A stretch of DNA of 64,000 bases from Roseovarius nitratireducens. Its GTDB lineage: Bacteria > Pseudomonadota > Alphaproteobacteria > Rhodobacterales > Rhodobacteraceae. Position numbers and translations under genes: made by a program. The notes below the pieces were generated by a model, which worked only from the letters and a program-made list of their open reading frames with translations, ran no database searches and was not told where the DNA came from. Location: NCBI RefSeq assembly GCF_002925845.1, contig NZ_PDNI01000058.1, positions 124,001 to 188,000 of the forward strand, read 5' to 3'. Below, piece after piece: positions 18,376 to 26,532 of the stretch; position 1 is the first letter of the stretch; each line of letters begins with the position of its first letter.

Positions 18376-19668
18376 TCAGGGAACGAGGCGCAACTGTTGC
18401 CTTGGTGCCGCGGTGCCGAGGCTCAGCGCGTCGTAGGGATCGTCGGGTGCGAGCATCATGTCCACCACTTGCCGCAGCACCTGCCGCCGACCGCGCGCCG
18501 AGTAGAATCCGCCGGGAAGCTGGCTGGTCTCCAGCAGGTAGCGGCGGTAATCGGCATAGGCGCGCCGGTTGGGGCGCTCGGCCCGGGCAAAGAACTCGGG
18601 CAGTGGCAGGGTCGAGACGAATTCGGGCTTGGCATAGACCGCCGCGCCGAAGGTGCGCAGGGGGATACCCCGCCACAACACCTGCTGCCCGGCGGTGGAG
18701 TTGACGGTGACGGCGCTGCGCGCCTCGTCGAGAAGCGGCGCGAGCTTGCCGCCGCGCAGGAAATGCACCCGGCCTCTGAGCCCGTGTTCGTCCACCAGCC
18801 GACGCAGCGTGGCGCGGATGGGGGCGCGGCCGTCCTCGAGCGGGTGCGCCTTGACCACGAGGTGATGATGCGGCGGTGCGCCCTCGGCAAAGCCCTTGAT
18901 CACAACGTCGAGAAACTCGGTCATCGACGAGAACGGCGAATGCGCCTGGAACGAGGCGTCGTGTTCGAGCTGCAAGAGCGCGACGTGATAGGGAAAGCCG
19001 CCGGTGCGGATGCGCCGTGTCGCCACGCGCCGCTCCAGCGCGAGGGCGGGCATGAACAGCAGGCGCCGCAGGTAGAGCGCGAATTCAGCCCCCACCCCGA
19101 TCGCGCGGTGTGGACGAAACCGGCGATAGCCCCGGTTCAGCGCCAGCACGCAGCCGTGATAGAGCGCGCCGTAGAAGATGTGCTCGCGCATGTCGCCCCA
19201 GCTTGCGGGCGGCAGGGCGGTATCCATGTCCGAGGCGGCGAGGGCCGTGCGCATCTCGTCGATACCTAGATCCATCAGCCGCGAATGGCCGTTCGTGCCG
19301 CCGCGCTCGTAGGTGATCCAGTAGGGGCGCATGTAGCCCTCTTCGAACACATGCACCGTGATCCCCGCCGCGCGGGCGATGGCCACCGCCTCGGCATGGA
19401 CGGGCCGCGTGTCGCCGTAGAGCACCAGATCGGTCACGCCATTCGCCTCGATCAGGCTGCGCAAGGTTTCAGGCCAGCGGTCAGGCATCTCGTGAAAGGC
19501 GATGTAGCGACCGGCGTCGGGCCAGAAGGCGCGATCGCCCGCGTTGAAGCCCACGCGCCACACCTCGGCCCCCGACCGGCGCAGCATCTGAGCCAGCCGG
19601 TAAAAGAACGGCCCGTGCGGCCCCTGCAGCAACAGGAAAGAGCGCCCTTTTCCGGTCAGCCCCGGCAT
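18376..19668 (-). CDS. kpsS: Capsule polysaccharide biosynthesis protein KpsS-like (Kdo transferase)
   Basis: A 430-residue protein beginning LLLQGPHGPFFYRLAQMLR, the typical KpsS opening. It also has VFEEGYMRPYWITYERGG, VVKAHPLEDG and a later STAGQQVLWRGIPLRTFG. KpsS adds the first Kdo to lyso-phosphatidylglycerol to start the linker that KpsC extends. The ATG at 19668 has only a weak, close GCAGGA. The 98-bp gap to the OPX gene holds a GTATTTTTCCCGG motif but no clear terminator, so the three capsule genes may form one transcript. Confidence 0.85.
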   Translation of the reverse strand: MPGLTGKGRSFLLLQGPHGPFFYRLAQMLRRSGAEVWRVGFNAGDRAFWPDAGRYIAFHEMPDRWPETLRSLIEANGVTDLVLYGDTRPVHAEAVAIARAAGITVHVFEEGYMRPYWITYERGGTNGHSRLMDLGIDEMRTALAASDMDTALPPASWGDMREHIFYGALYHGCVLALNRGYRRFRPHRAIGVGAEFALYLRRLLFMPALALERRVATRRIRTGGFPYHVALLQLEHDASFQAHSPFSSMTEFLDVVIKGFAEGAPPHHHLVVKAHPLEDGRAPIRATLRRLVDEHGLRGRVHFLRGGKLAPLLDEARSAVTVNSTAGQQVLWRGIPLRTFGAAVYAKPEFVSTLPLPEFFARAERPNRRAYADYRRYLLETSQLPGGFYSARGRRQVLRQVVDMMLAPDDPYDALSLGTAAPRQQLRLVP

Positions 19669-19814
19669 TCCTGCATGTCCCCGCTCACTCTCGTTCCGGG
19701 GTTCTCGTAGCGGAAAATTCTGGCAAAAGTAAGCCTGCGTGTCGCAGGTTGGCTTGTCTTGGACCGGTCGGGGCGCTAGGCCGTTGGGGCAGGCCAGCGA
19801 AGGGAACGGCGCGC

Positions 19815-20402
19815 ATGTTCACAGGCATCATCACCGATATCGGCCAGGTTCGCGCGGTCGAGCAGCGCGGCGACATGCGCGCGCGGATCGCGACCGGCTA
19901 TGACACCGGCACCATCGAGATGGGCGCCTCCATCGCCTGTGACGGCGTGTGCCTGACGGTGGTCGATCTCGGCCCCGACTGGTTCGATGTCGATATCTCT
20001 GCCGAGACGCAGTCACGCACCAACCTCTCGACATGGACGGCCGGGCGGCGCGTCAACCTCGAGAGGTCGCTCAAGGTGGGCGATGAGCTGGGCGGGCATA
20101 TCGTTTCGGGCCATGTGGACGGGCTGGCCGAGGTGGTGTCGGTGGCCGCGGAGGGCGACAGCACCCGCGTCACGCTGCGCGCGCCGGAGGGGCTGGCGCG
20201 GTTCATCGCGCCCAAGGGGTCGGTCGCGCTCAACGGCACCTCGCTTACCGTCAACGAGGTCGAGGGCCGCGATTTCGGGATCAACTTCATCCCCCACACG
20301 CGGCAGGTAACGACATGGGGCGACGTGGCCGAGGGCGACATGGTCAATCTGGAGATCGACACGCTGGCGCGCTACGTGGCGCGGCTCGCCGAGGCGGGGT
20401 GA
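19815..20402 (+). CDS. ribE: Riboflavin synthase, alpha subunit
   Basis: A 195-residue enzyme that dismutates two 6,7-dimethyl-8-ribityllumazine molecules to riboflavin. The MFTGII N-terminus and the internal duplication are diagnostic: each half ends in a GHxVSGHVDG or related substrate-binding segment (GGHIVSGHVDGLAEVV), and NGTSLTVNEV is in the second half. Length is slightly below the common 200-215. The ATG at 19815 is preceded by AAGGGAACG. It stands alone rather than in a ribD-ribE-ribBA-ribH operon, and the short leader has no recognisable FMN riboswitch. Confidence 0.95.
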   Translation: MFTGIITDIGQVRAVEQRGDMRARIATGYDTGTIEMGASIACDGVCLTVVDLGPDWFDVDISAETQSRTNLSTWTAGRRVNLERSLKVGDELGGHIVSGHVDGLAEVVSVAAEGDSTRVTLRAPEGLARFIAPKGSVALNGTSLTVNEVEGRDFGINFIPHTRQVTTWGDVAEGDMVNLEIDTLARYVARLAEAG

Positions 20403-20415
20403 GGCGGGCGTCGGC

Positions 20416-21279
20416 TCACACCTCTGCCGGCACTGCCGCGCGGTAGAGGTGCCAGGTGGCGTGGCCCAGCACTGGCAGGACGATCACCAGGCCAAGGAAC
20501 AGCGGCAACGTTCCGAGAAGCATCGACACCGCCACGATCAGCCCCCAAGTGGCTGAAACGCGGGGGTTTTCGCGCACCACCTTGAGCGAGGTGAGCACCG
20601 CTACCGTCACGCCCGCGCGCCGGTCGATCAGCATGGGAAAGGCGGTGAGGCTGAGTGCCAGCACCATCGCGGCGAACACCGCGCCCACGCCCACGCCCAG
20701 CACGGTCATTGCCCAGCCGGGCCCCGTGGTCAGCACGTCCCCGAGGAAGCCCGTGACCGAGGTCGGCGGCTCGGGGCCGAGGGTGGCGTTGTAGATCACG
20801 CTCGCGGCGAACATCCACGCGAGGAACAGCGCCATCAGCACCGCGCCCAGCACGATGACGGGCACGATTACCGGCGCGCGGATCACCGAGAATGCCGCGC
20901 CCCAGCCCGCGTGCCCGGTCGCCTCGCGCTGGCGGCTCATCTCGTAGAGACCGGTGGCGACCACCGGCCCGAGCAGCGTAAACCCTGCTGCCAAAGGGAA
21001 AAGCATCGGCAGGCGCGCCATGTGAAACGCGGTGAGCGCGAGCGCGATGCCGATGATCGGGTAGATCAGGATGAGAAAGATCACGTCGCTGCGCAGGGCG
21101 CCGAAATCCTCGATGCCGCGGCGCAGGGCGGTGCGCAGGTCGTCATTGGTCAGGCGGTGCACTTTGGGCGGGGCGGCGGCGTGGCCGCGCAGGGCTTCGG
21201 TCGCCTCGGCGGCGGTGCGCCCGGCGCCGAACGCGGCCTCGGCGGCCCAGCTCAGAGGGTTTCCGATGGTTCGGGTCAT
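20416..21279 (-). CDS. DUF2189 domain-containing membrane protein
   Basis: A 287-residue protein. The N-terminal 60 residues are cytoplasmic (VHRLTNDDLRTALRRGIEDF). About six hydrophobic helices follow, including VIFLILIYPIIGIALALTAF and VIVPVIVLGAVLMALFLAWM. The segment order matches DUF2189 proteins (older descriptions call them cytochrome c oxidase subunit I-like), whose function is not established. The ATG at 21279 has CGGGAGGACACC directly upstream. It diverges from the frameshifted aminotransferase across a 219-bp region with two palindromes, so both may answer to the same regulator. Confidence 0.82.
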   Translation of the reverse strand: MTRTIGNPLSWAAEAAFGAGRTAAEATEALRGHAAAPPKVHRLTNDDLRTALRRGIEDFGALRSDVIFLILIYPIIGIALALTAFHMARLPMLFPLAAGFTLLGPVVATGLYEMSRQREATGHAGWGAAFSVIRAPVIVPVIVLGAVLMALFLAWMFAASVIYNATLGPEPPTSVTGFLGDVLTTGPGWAMTVLGVGVGAVFAAMVLALSLTAFPMLIDRRAGVTVAVLTSLKVVRENPRVSATWGLIVAVSMLLGTLPLFLGLVIVLPVLGHATWHLYRAAVPAEV

Positions 21280-21385
21280 GGTGTCCTCCCGCTTGTTTCG
21301 CGACGCCGGATGCGGCGTTCTGCCACACCATGATAGCACGCAATGGCGCCTCGTCACACTCACGATCCGGCGACGGGCGCGGCGG

Positions 21386-21421
21386 CGAACCTGCAGGTTC
21401 GGGCGGCGAACCGCACGGTTC
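21386..21421. promoter_or_regulatory. Two tandem palindromes 21 bp apart, candidate operator
   Basis: CGAACCTGCAGGTTCG (21386-21401) is a perfect 16-bp palindrome. GAACCGCACGGTTC (21408-21421) is a near-perfect 14-bp palindrome. They sit in a tandem repeat GGCGGCGAACC...GGTTC with exactly 21 bp between equivalent bases (two helical turns), so two dimers would bind the same face. They lie about 80 bp before the aminotransferase start and 107 bp before the DUF2189 start. The regulator is unknown; the arms do not match the direct-repeat alphaproteobacterial LexA box. Confidence 0.6.
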
Positions 21422-21498
21422 ACACCTTGCTTTCGCCTTGCGGCGGGGCATGGTGCGCGGCATGGATCGGCGCACGGGACGCAGTTGCGGAGGCGGTA

Positions 21499-22673
21499 AT
21501 GAATTTCTCGACGGTGACGGACCGGCTCGCCGGGCTGGGCGGGGCGAAGTGGCGGGTGCACGAGCGCGCCGCCGAAATGGCGCACGCGGGGTGCGACGTC
21601 ATCCGCCTGACCATTGGCGAGCCCGACATCGCCGCGCCGCCCGCGCTGATCGCGGATGCGGGGGCGGCGCTGGCGGGGGGCGCACGGCCTATTCCAACGG
21701 GCGCGGCGAGGCGGGGCTGCGCGCGGCGCTGGCGGCGCTCTACAGCGCGCGGCGGGGCCGCGATTTCACCCCCGAACAGGTGATCTGCCTGCCCGGCACG
21801 CAGACCGCGCTATTCGCCGTGATGGCGGCGCTGGTGGAGGCGGGAGACGAGGTGCTGGTGGGCGATCCGATGTATGCCACCTACGAGGGCGTCATTCGCG
21901 CCACCGGGGCCGGGATGGTGCCGGTGCCGCTGGACCCCGCGCGGGGCTTTTGCATGGACGCGGACGATCTGGCCGCGCGGGTCGGCCCGCGCAGCCGGGC
22001 GATCCTGCTCAACACGCCGCACAACCCCACCGGCGCGGTGCTGACCGAGAGTGACATCGCGGCCATCGGTGCGGTGGCGCGGGCGCATGACCTGTGGATC
22101 GTGGTGGACGAAGTGTACGAGGACCTGGTGTTCGACGGGGTGCGTTTCGTCTCGCCGCTCGCCGATCCGGCGCTGGCCGACCGGGTGATCGCGGTGTCGT
22201 CGATTTCGAAAAGCCACGCCGCGCCGGGGCTGCGCAGCGGCTGGTGCATCGGTCCGCAGGCGTTCATCGAGGCGCTGTTGCCGCTGGCGGAGGTGATGCT
22301 GTTCGGCAACCAGCCGTTCATCGCCGATGCCACAGAGGCGGCGATCCGGCGCGGATCGGAGGTGGCGGTGGGGATGCGGCAGCGCTATGCCGCACGCGCC
22401 GCGGCGCTGGCCAACACGCTCGAATCCGGCAGCGGGCTGCGTGTGCACCGTCCGCAGGCGGGGATGTTCGCGATGGTCGATGTGTCGGCGACGGGGATGA
22501 GCGGGGCGGCCTGGGCCGACGATCTGCTGGCGGAGAGGGGCGTCGCGGTGATGCCCGGCGCGGCGTTTGGCGAAACGCTCGAATTGTGGGTGCGGGTGGC
22601 GCTGACCGTGGACGACTCGCGACTCATGGAGGCCGCCGCGCGGATGGCGGCCCATGCGCGGATTCCCGCGTAA
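21499..22673 (+). pseudogene. Frameshifted class I/II aminotransferase (aspartate aminotransferase superfamily)
   Basis: The protein starts at ATG 21499 (GGAGGCGGTA upstream) with a normal N-terminus (DVIRLTIGEPDIAAPPALI) and continues in the next frame as RTAYSNGRGEAGLRAALAAL to the stop at 22673. The break lies at a six-G run, 21675-21680; one extra G would restore a 391-residue enzyme. The downstream part keeps the PLP features: NTPHNPTGAV, DEVYEDLVFDG and the lysine of SISKSHAAPGLRSGW. Everything else is intact, so the lesion is either very recent or a homopolymer sequencing error. If functional it would transaminate an amino or keto acid of unknown identity. Confidence 0.85.
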
Positions 22674-22791
22674 GGTCAAAGATAAAGGCGTTTTTCCCGC
22701 GTAGTCACCGCTGCTTTGCGCCCCTGTCCGACAGGTGTGTGGTATCTGGGCCACAATTGCCGCGGGATGCGCGCGGGGCCGGGGGGGTTCG

Positions 22792-22821
22792 TTGACACCC
22801 GGGGGGGGATTGGCGCATTCC
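22792..22821 (+). promoter_or_regulatory. Possible porin promoter (-35 element)
   Basis: A consensus TTGACA at 22792-22797 lies about 90 nt before the porin start. A clear -10 hexamer is not visible at 17 nt (around GCATTC, 22815-22820), so only the -35 is convincing. The rest of the 214-bp gap after the aminotransferase is G-rich without other recognisable signals. Confidence 0.35.
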
Positions 22822-22887
22822 AATGCCCAAGCCGTGTCAATGACTGGTGCGGCGGAAATGAAAACCTGCTTATGAGGAGGGACACCC

Positions 22888-24003
22888 TTGAAAAAGCATC
22901 TTCTGAGCACCAGCGCGATCGCACTTGGCGTCGCAATGGCTGCCCCGGCTTCGGCCCAGGAATGGAACATGAATTGGGGCGGTTTTGCCAAAACCCACGT
23001 CGGTATCACTGACGTTTCCGGCACCGGCGTTACCGGTGCGGACTTCGACGGTGTCGATGTCTTCACCAACTCGGAGATCATCTTCTCGCCGTCCGTCACG
23101 CTCGACAACGGCATGACCTTCGGTTTCAGCGTCCAGATGGAAGCCATGAACAACGGCGGTGGCGCTGTTGGTATCGACGAATCCTACGTCACCATCGAGA
23201 GCGACACCCTCGGCAAGGTCGTTCTCGGCTCCGAGAACTCGGCCGGTTACGCCCTGATGGGTTCGGTCTACACGCCCGGCGTGTCGTCCATGGCGATCAA
23301 CTCGCGTTCGCTGTCGGCCTTTATCCCGGTCACCGGTTCGGGTGGCTTCCGTCAGGCGGCCCTGTCGTCGCTGACCGAGGTCGCTGGCAACAACGACGTG
23401 CAGCGCATCACCTACTTCACGCCGTCCTTTAACGGCCTGACCCTCGGTGCGTCCTACGCGGCGACCAGCGCCGGTAACACCACCAACAACTTCGGTGTGA
23501 ACCGCAACGCGGTTGGCCCCGTGTTCGACATCTTCGACATCGGCGCCAAGTACGCCCAGTCGTTCAACGGTGTCGACATCGGCCTCGCAGCCCGCTGGGG
23601 CACGGGTGACACGAACACCGTCGGCCGGTCGGATCCGACCACCTGGGGTGTCGGCGGTACGGTCGGCGTGGCCGGCTTCTCGTTCGGCGCGACCTATGCC
23701 GAGAACGACAACGGCTTTGCCGGCGGTGCTGGCGACCAGGAAGGCTGGAGCGTGGGTGCGTCCTACGACATCGCAGGCCCCTGGACCGTTGGCCTGAGCA
23801 CCTACCAGGGTGAGACGAGCAACGGTGGCGGTGCCCCGAGCTCGGACTATGAGGCCTACCTGCTTGGTGCGTCGCGTAGCCTTGGTGCCGGCGTGAGCTG
23901 GGACGTCTACTACGCCTACATGGAAACCAACAACGGTGCCGTGGCCGGAAACCCGTCCATCGACGGCAACCTGCTGGCGACCGCGATCAACCTGAGCTTC
24001 TGA
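22888..24003 (+). CDS. Outer-membrane porin (alphaproteobacterial 16-stranded type)
   Basis: A 371-residue precursor. The signal peptide ends at PASA/QEW (cleavage after residue 23). Alternating amphipathic beta strands rich in Gly, Asn and Ser follow, and the protein ends with the aromatic C-terminus LSF typical of outer-membrane barrels. The start is TTG 22888, with GAGGAGG 7-13 nt upstream; the nearby ATG at 22872 is out of frame. Codon use is visibly biased (GGT and GTC rich) compared with neighbours, consistent with very high expression. It has its own terminator, so it is monocistronic. Confidence 0.93.
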   Translation: MKKHLLSTSAIALGVAMAAPASAQEWNMNWGGFAKTHVGITDVSGTGVTGADFDGVDVFTNSEIIFSPSVTLDNGMTFGFSVQMEAMNNGGGAVGIDESYVTIESDTLGKVVLGSENSAGYALMGSVYTPGVSSMAINSRSLSAFIPVTGSGGFRQAALSSLTEVAGNNDVQRITYFTPSFNGLTLGASYAATSAGNTTNNFGVNRNAVGPVFDIFDIGAKYAQSFNGVDIGLAARWGTGDTNTVGRSDPTTWGVGGTVGVAGFSFGATYAENDNGFAGGAGDQEGWSVGASYDIAGPWTVGLSTYQGETSNGGGAPSSDYEAYLLGASRSLGAGVSWDVYYAYMETNNGAVAGNPSIDGNLLATAINLSF

Positions 24004-24024
24004 TACGGTTGATCTGAAAAAAAG

Positions 24025-24058
24025 GCGGCGGGGGGTGACATTACCCCCCGCCGCTTTT
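24025..24058 (+). terminator. Strong intrinsic terminator of the porin gene
   Basis: A perfect 12-bp stem, GCGGCGGGGGGT (24025-24036) with ACCCCCCGCCGC (24043-24054), has a 6-nt loop GACATT and is followed by TTTTATTT. An A-tract before the stem lets it work weakly in the other direction. It lies 21 nt after the porin stop. Confidence 0.95.
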
Positions 24059-24107
24059 ATTTGTCCGGGTGTTATTTTCGCATCCCGGAAAACGGACGGT
24101 CCGCACC

Positions 24108-24938
24108 ATGAAAAAAAGCATCGTCTGGATGGCGTCCTACCCCAAGTCGGGCAATACATGGGCGCGGATTTTCCTGGCCAATTACATCGCTAACGCGCGT
24201 GAGCCGGTGCCGATCAACAACGCGCACATAGTGGCGATGGGCGACTCGATCACCAAGACCTACCGGATGGTGGCCGGTGGCCCGCTCGACGTGACCAATA
24301 TCGACCAGACCCTGCAGCTTCGCCCGCGGGTGCTGCGCGGGATCGTGGCGAACAATGCCGATATCAACCTCGTCAAGACGCATAACGCCCGCGTCACCGC
24401 GCGCGGTGTGCCGCTCATCCCCGACAACGTCACGCGCTCGGCGGTCTATATCCTGCGCAACCCGCTCGACATGGTGCTTTCCTATGCGCGCCATTACGGA
24501 ATGACGCCGGAAGAGGCGGTCAGCACGGTCAGCCACCCCGACAACGCCAACCCGCCCGACGAGGAGACGGTGACGCAGTTCATGGGCTCTTGGTCCGAGC
24601 ATGTGCGAAGCTGGACCGGAAAATCCGCCTATCCGGTGCTGGTGCTGCGCTACGAGGACATGCTGGCGGAGCCGCGTGCCTGTTTCGCGCGGCTGGTGCA
24701 GCATCTGGGGATGCCGCTCGATGTCGAGCGGCTGGACCGCGCGATCCTGTTTTCCAGCTTCAAGGAGCTGTCGGAGCAGGAGAAGAAGCAGGGTTTCGTC
24801 GAGAAATCCGAGCAGAGCGAGCGGTTCTTTGCCAAGGGGCAGAAGGACCAGTGGAAGACCGACCTGCCCGCGCGGCTGGTCAAGAAGATGAAGCACGCGC
24901 ACCGCAAGGTGATGACTAAATTCGGGTACCTGGAATGA
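24108..24938 (+). CDS. Sulfotransferase-domain protein 1
   Basis: A 276-residue PAPS-dependent sulfotransferase. The 5'-phosphosulfate loop YPKSGNTW is at 11-18, and a 3'-phosphate-binding segment YILRNPLDMVLSYARHYG lies in the middle. The C-terminal FFAKGQKDQWK region matches the KGxxGxWK-type loop. It has no signal peptide, so it is cytoplasmic; the acceptor may be a carbohydrate, lipid or small alcohol. Its stop overlaps the next paralogue by 4 nt (ATGA), so the two are translated together. Ribosome binding before the ATG is weak. Confidence 0.85.
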   Translation: MKKSIVWMASYPKSGNTWARIFLANYIANAREPVPINNAHIVAMGDSITKTYRMVAGGPLDVTNIDQTLQLRPRVLRGIVANNADINLVKTHNARVTARGVPLIPDNVTRSAVYILRNPLDMVLSYARHYGMTPEEAVSTVSHPDNANPPDEETVTQFMGSWSEHVRSWTGKSAYPVLVLRYEDMLAEPRACFARLVQHLGMPLDVERLDRAILFSSFKELSEQEKKQGFVEKSEQSERFFAKGQKDQWKTDLPARLVKKMKHAHRKVMTKFGYLE

Positions 24939-25804
24939 ACGATCTGCGGCGAATCATCTGGCTGGCGAGCTATCCCAAGTCCGGCAACACCTGGATGCGG
25001 TCGCTTCTGGCGCATTACTTCATGCCCAAGGGGCAGGCGCCGGACATCAATCATCTCAGCCAGTTCACCACCGGCGACATACGGCAGGATTTCTTTGACC
25101 GGGCGGCGGGGCGCGTCTATCGGGGCAAGACCTACGAGGACTGGATGGCGGTGCGGCCGACCGCGCTTCGGATGATCGCGGCGTCGAAGCCCAGCCACCA
25201 TTTCGTCAAGACCCATTGCCAGCCGATCCGCATCCTGGGCAAGGATGTCATCCCCGCCGAGGTGACGGCGGCGGCGATCTACATGATGCGCAACCCGTTC
25301 GACCTCGCGCCCTCGTTCGCGCGGCACCAGGATTGCGATCTCGATACCGCGATCGACCGGATGATGGACCCGGACATGAGCAGCGGCACCGACACCGGCA
25401 TCTTCGAGGCGCTGGGACGGTGGGACGATCACGTGCAGACGTGGACGACCGCGCCGGGCCTGCCGCGCCACGTGGTGCGCTACGAGGACATGCTGCGCCG
25501 GGGTGAGCGCGAGATGACCCGCCTGCTGGAGAAATTCCTGCGCGTCAAGGTGGACAAGGCGCAGCTTGCCTACGCGCTGCGCGAGACCAGTTTCGATGCG
25601 CTGAAGAAGCAGGAGAGCGAGGCGGGCTTTCGCGAGCGCCCGCCGCACATGCAGTCGTTCTTTGCGCGTGGGCAGGCCGGGGTCTGGCGCGACGACCTGA
25701 CGCCCGCGCAGGTGGGCCGCATCCGCGAGGCGTTCATGCCGGTGCTGGAGAAATGGTATCCAGAGATGCTGGAGGAGACCGCCGAATACGCGGGAGCCGC
25801 GTGA
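24935..25804 (+). CDS. Sulfotransferase-domain protein 2
   Basis: A 289-residue paralogue of the preceding protein, with YPKSGNTW at 13-20, YMMRNPFDLAPSFARHQ for the 3'-phosphate site and SFFARGQAGVWRDDL near the C-terminus. The ATG overlaps the upstream stop (ATGA). Two different but related sulfotransferases in one operon suggest sulfation of one molecule at two positions, or a heterodimer. Both are inferences. A polysaccharide acceptor is possible given the capsule genes about 5 kb away, but no direct link is visible. Confidence 0.85.
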   Translation: MNDLRRIIWLASYPKSGNTWMRSLLAHYFMPKGQAPDINHLSQFTTGDIRQDFFDRAAGRVYRGKTYEDWMAVRPTALRMIAASKPSHHFVKTHCQPIRILGKDVIPAEVTAAAIYMMRNPFDLAPSFARHQDCDLDTAIDRMMDPDMSSGTDTGIFEALGRWDDHVQTWTTAPGLPRHVVRYEDMLRRGEREMTRLLEKFLRVKVDKAQLAYALRETSFDALKKQESEAGFRERPPHMQSFFARGQAGVWRDDLTPAQVGRIREAFMPVLEKWYPEMLEETAEYAGAA

Positions 25805-25875
25805 GGGCGGGATTTGGCATTCCGGCGCGCGATCCCCATGTCGGGGCAGACAATGGGACGACCAAGGAGGTTGCG

Positions 25876-26382
25876 ATGATCCGATCCGCGATGACGTTCG
25901 CCGCGGCTGGCCTGCTGGCTGGCTGCACTGCTGCGACCGCGCCGCAGACCGTGGCCCGGCTGGGGGCCGACCCGGTGCTGTCGGGCGGCAGCTATGACAG
26001 CGGGGGCGGGATCACCGTGGCCATCGACCTGCGCGAGCGGGACGGGCGCACGATGGTCTGCGGGGTTTGGGCCGAGAGCCGGCAGCAATCCATCCTGACC
26101 AATAACAAGGCGAAGGGCGTGCTCGATACCGGCGCGGTGGCCGTGGGCGGCAAGACCGTCCTGCAGGGGCTGCGGTTCATGAAGGAAGTGCCGCCGATGG
26201 CCGATTACGGTGGGCAGGAGACGCATTGCGCCGTGACCTCGCGGACCTGGCAGGCGGGCGACGCCGCGCGTCGCGCGGAGATCCGCATCCCGCGGCAGGT
26301 GGTGCATGTCGAGGACGACGAATTCGGCGGCACCTTTGCCGTGCGGTTCCGCCAGACCGGGCCCGGCGCGGGCGGCGCGTAA
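25876..26382 (+). CDS. Putative lipoprotein of unknown function
   Basis: A 168-residue protein with a short lipoprotein signal peptide ending LLAGC (Cys18) and a small beta-rich body. The ATG at 25876 is favoured by AAGGAGG 6-12 nt upstream; the longer in-frame reading upstream overlaps the sulfotransferase gene. I do not recognise a family. It follows the sulfotransferases by 71 nt and is closed by a terminator at 26473, so it could be the last gene of that operon. Confidence 0.7.
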   Translation: MIRSAMTFAAAGLLAGCTAATAPQTVARLGADPVLSGGSYDSGGGITVAIDLRERDGRTMVCGVWAESRQQSILTNNKAKGVLDTGAVAVGGKTVLQGLRFMKEVPPMADYGGQETHCAVTSRTWQAGDAARRAEIRIPRQVVHVEDDEFGGTFAVRFRQTGPGAGGA

Positions 26383-26446
26383 GGCGCGATCGGCCTTGAG
26401 CCGTTGTAGGCCGTCAGTGTCGGGTGACCTGCACAGCAAGTTAAGA

Positions 26447-26471
26447 TCAAGAAAGTTTAAAACTTTCTTGA
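26447..26471. repeat. Perfect 12-bp inverted repeat
   Basis: TCAAGAAAGTTT (26447-26458) and AAACTTTCTTGA (26460-26471) are exact reverse complements around a single A. The AT-richness contrasts with the surroundings. With no loop it is a poor terminator but could be a dimeric protein site, or form a stem with an opened loop next to the following terminator. Confidence 0.6.
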
Positions 26472-26472
26472 G

Positions 26473-26498
26473 CGGAATCTTTTCAAGATTCCGTTTTT
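26473..26498 (+). terminator. Intrinsic terminator after the lipoprotein gene
   Basis: CGGAATCTT (26473-26481) pairs perfectly with AAGATTCCG (26485-26493) around a TTC loop and is followed by TTTTT (26494-26498). The string AACGTTCGCTCCAGGCCAA just after it (26500-26518) recurs at the end of the dispersed element at 28.87 kb. Confidence 0.85.
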
Positions 26499-26532
26499 CA
26501 ACGTTCGCTCCAGGCCAATCCCGTCCCGTCGC

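Noticed and set aside
19669-19814. FMN riboswitch before riboflavin synthase
   Set aside because: The 146-bp leader lacks the conserved RFN-element segments; no hairpin set of that type can be drawn.
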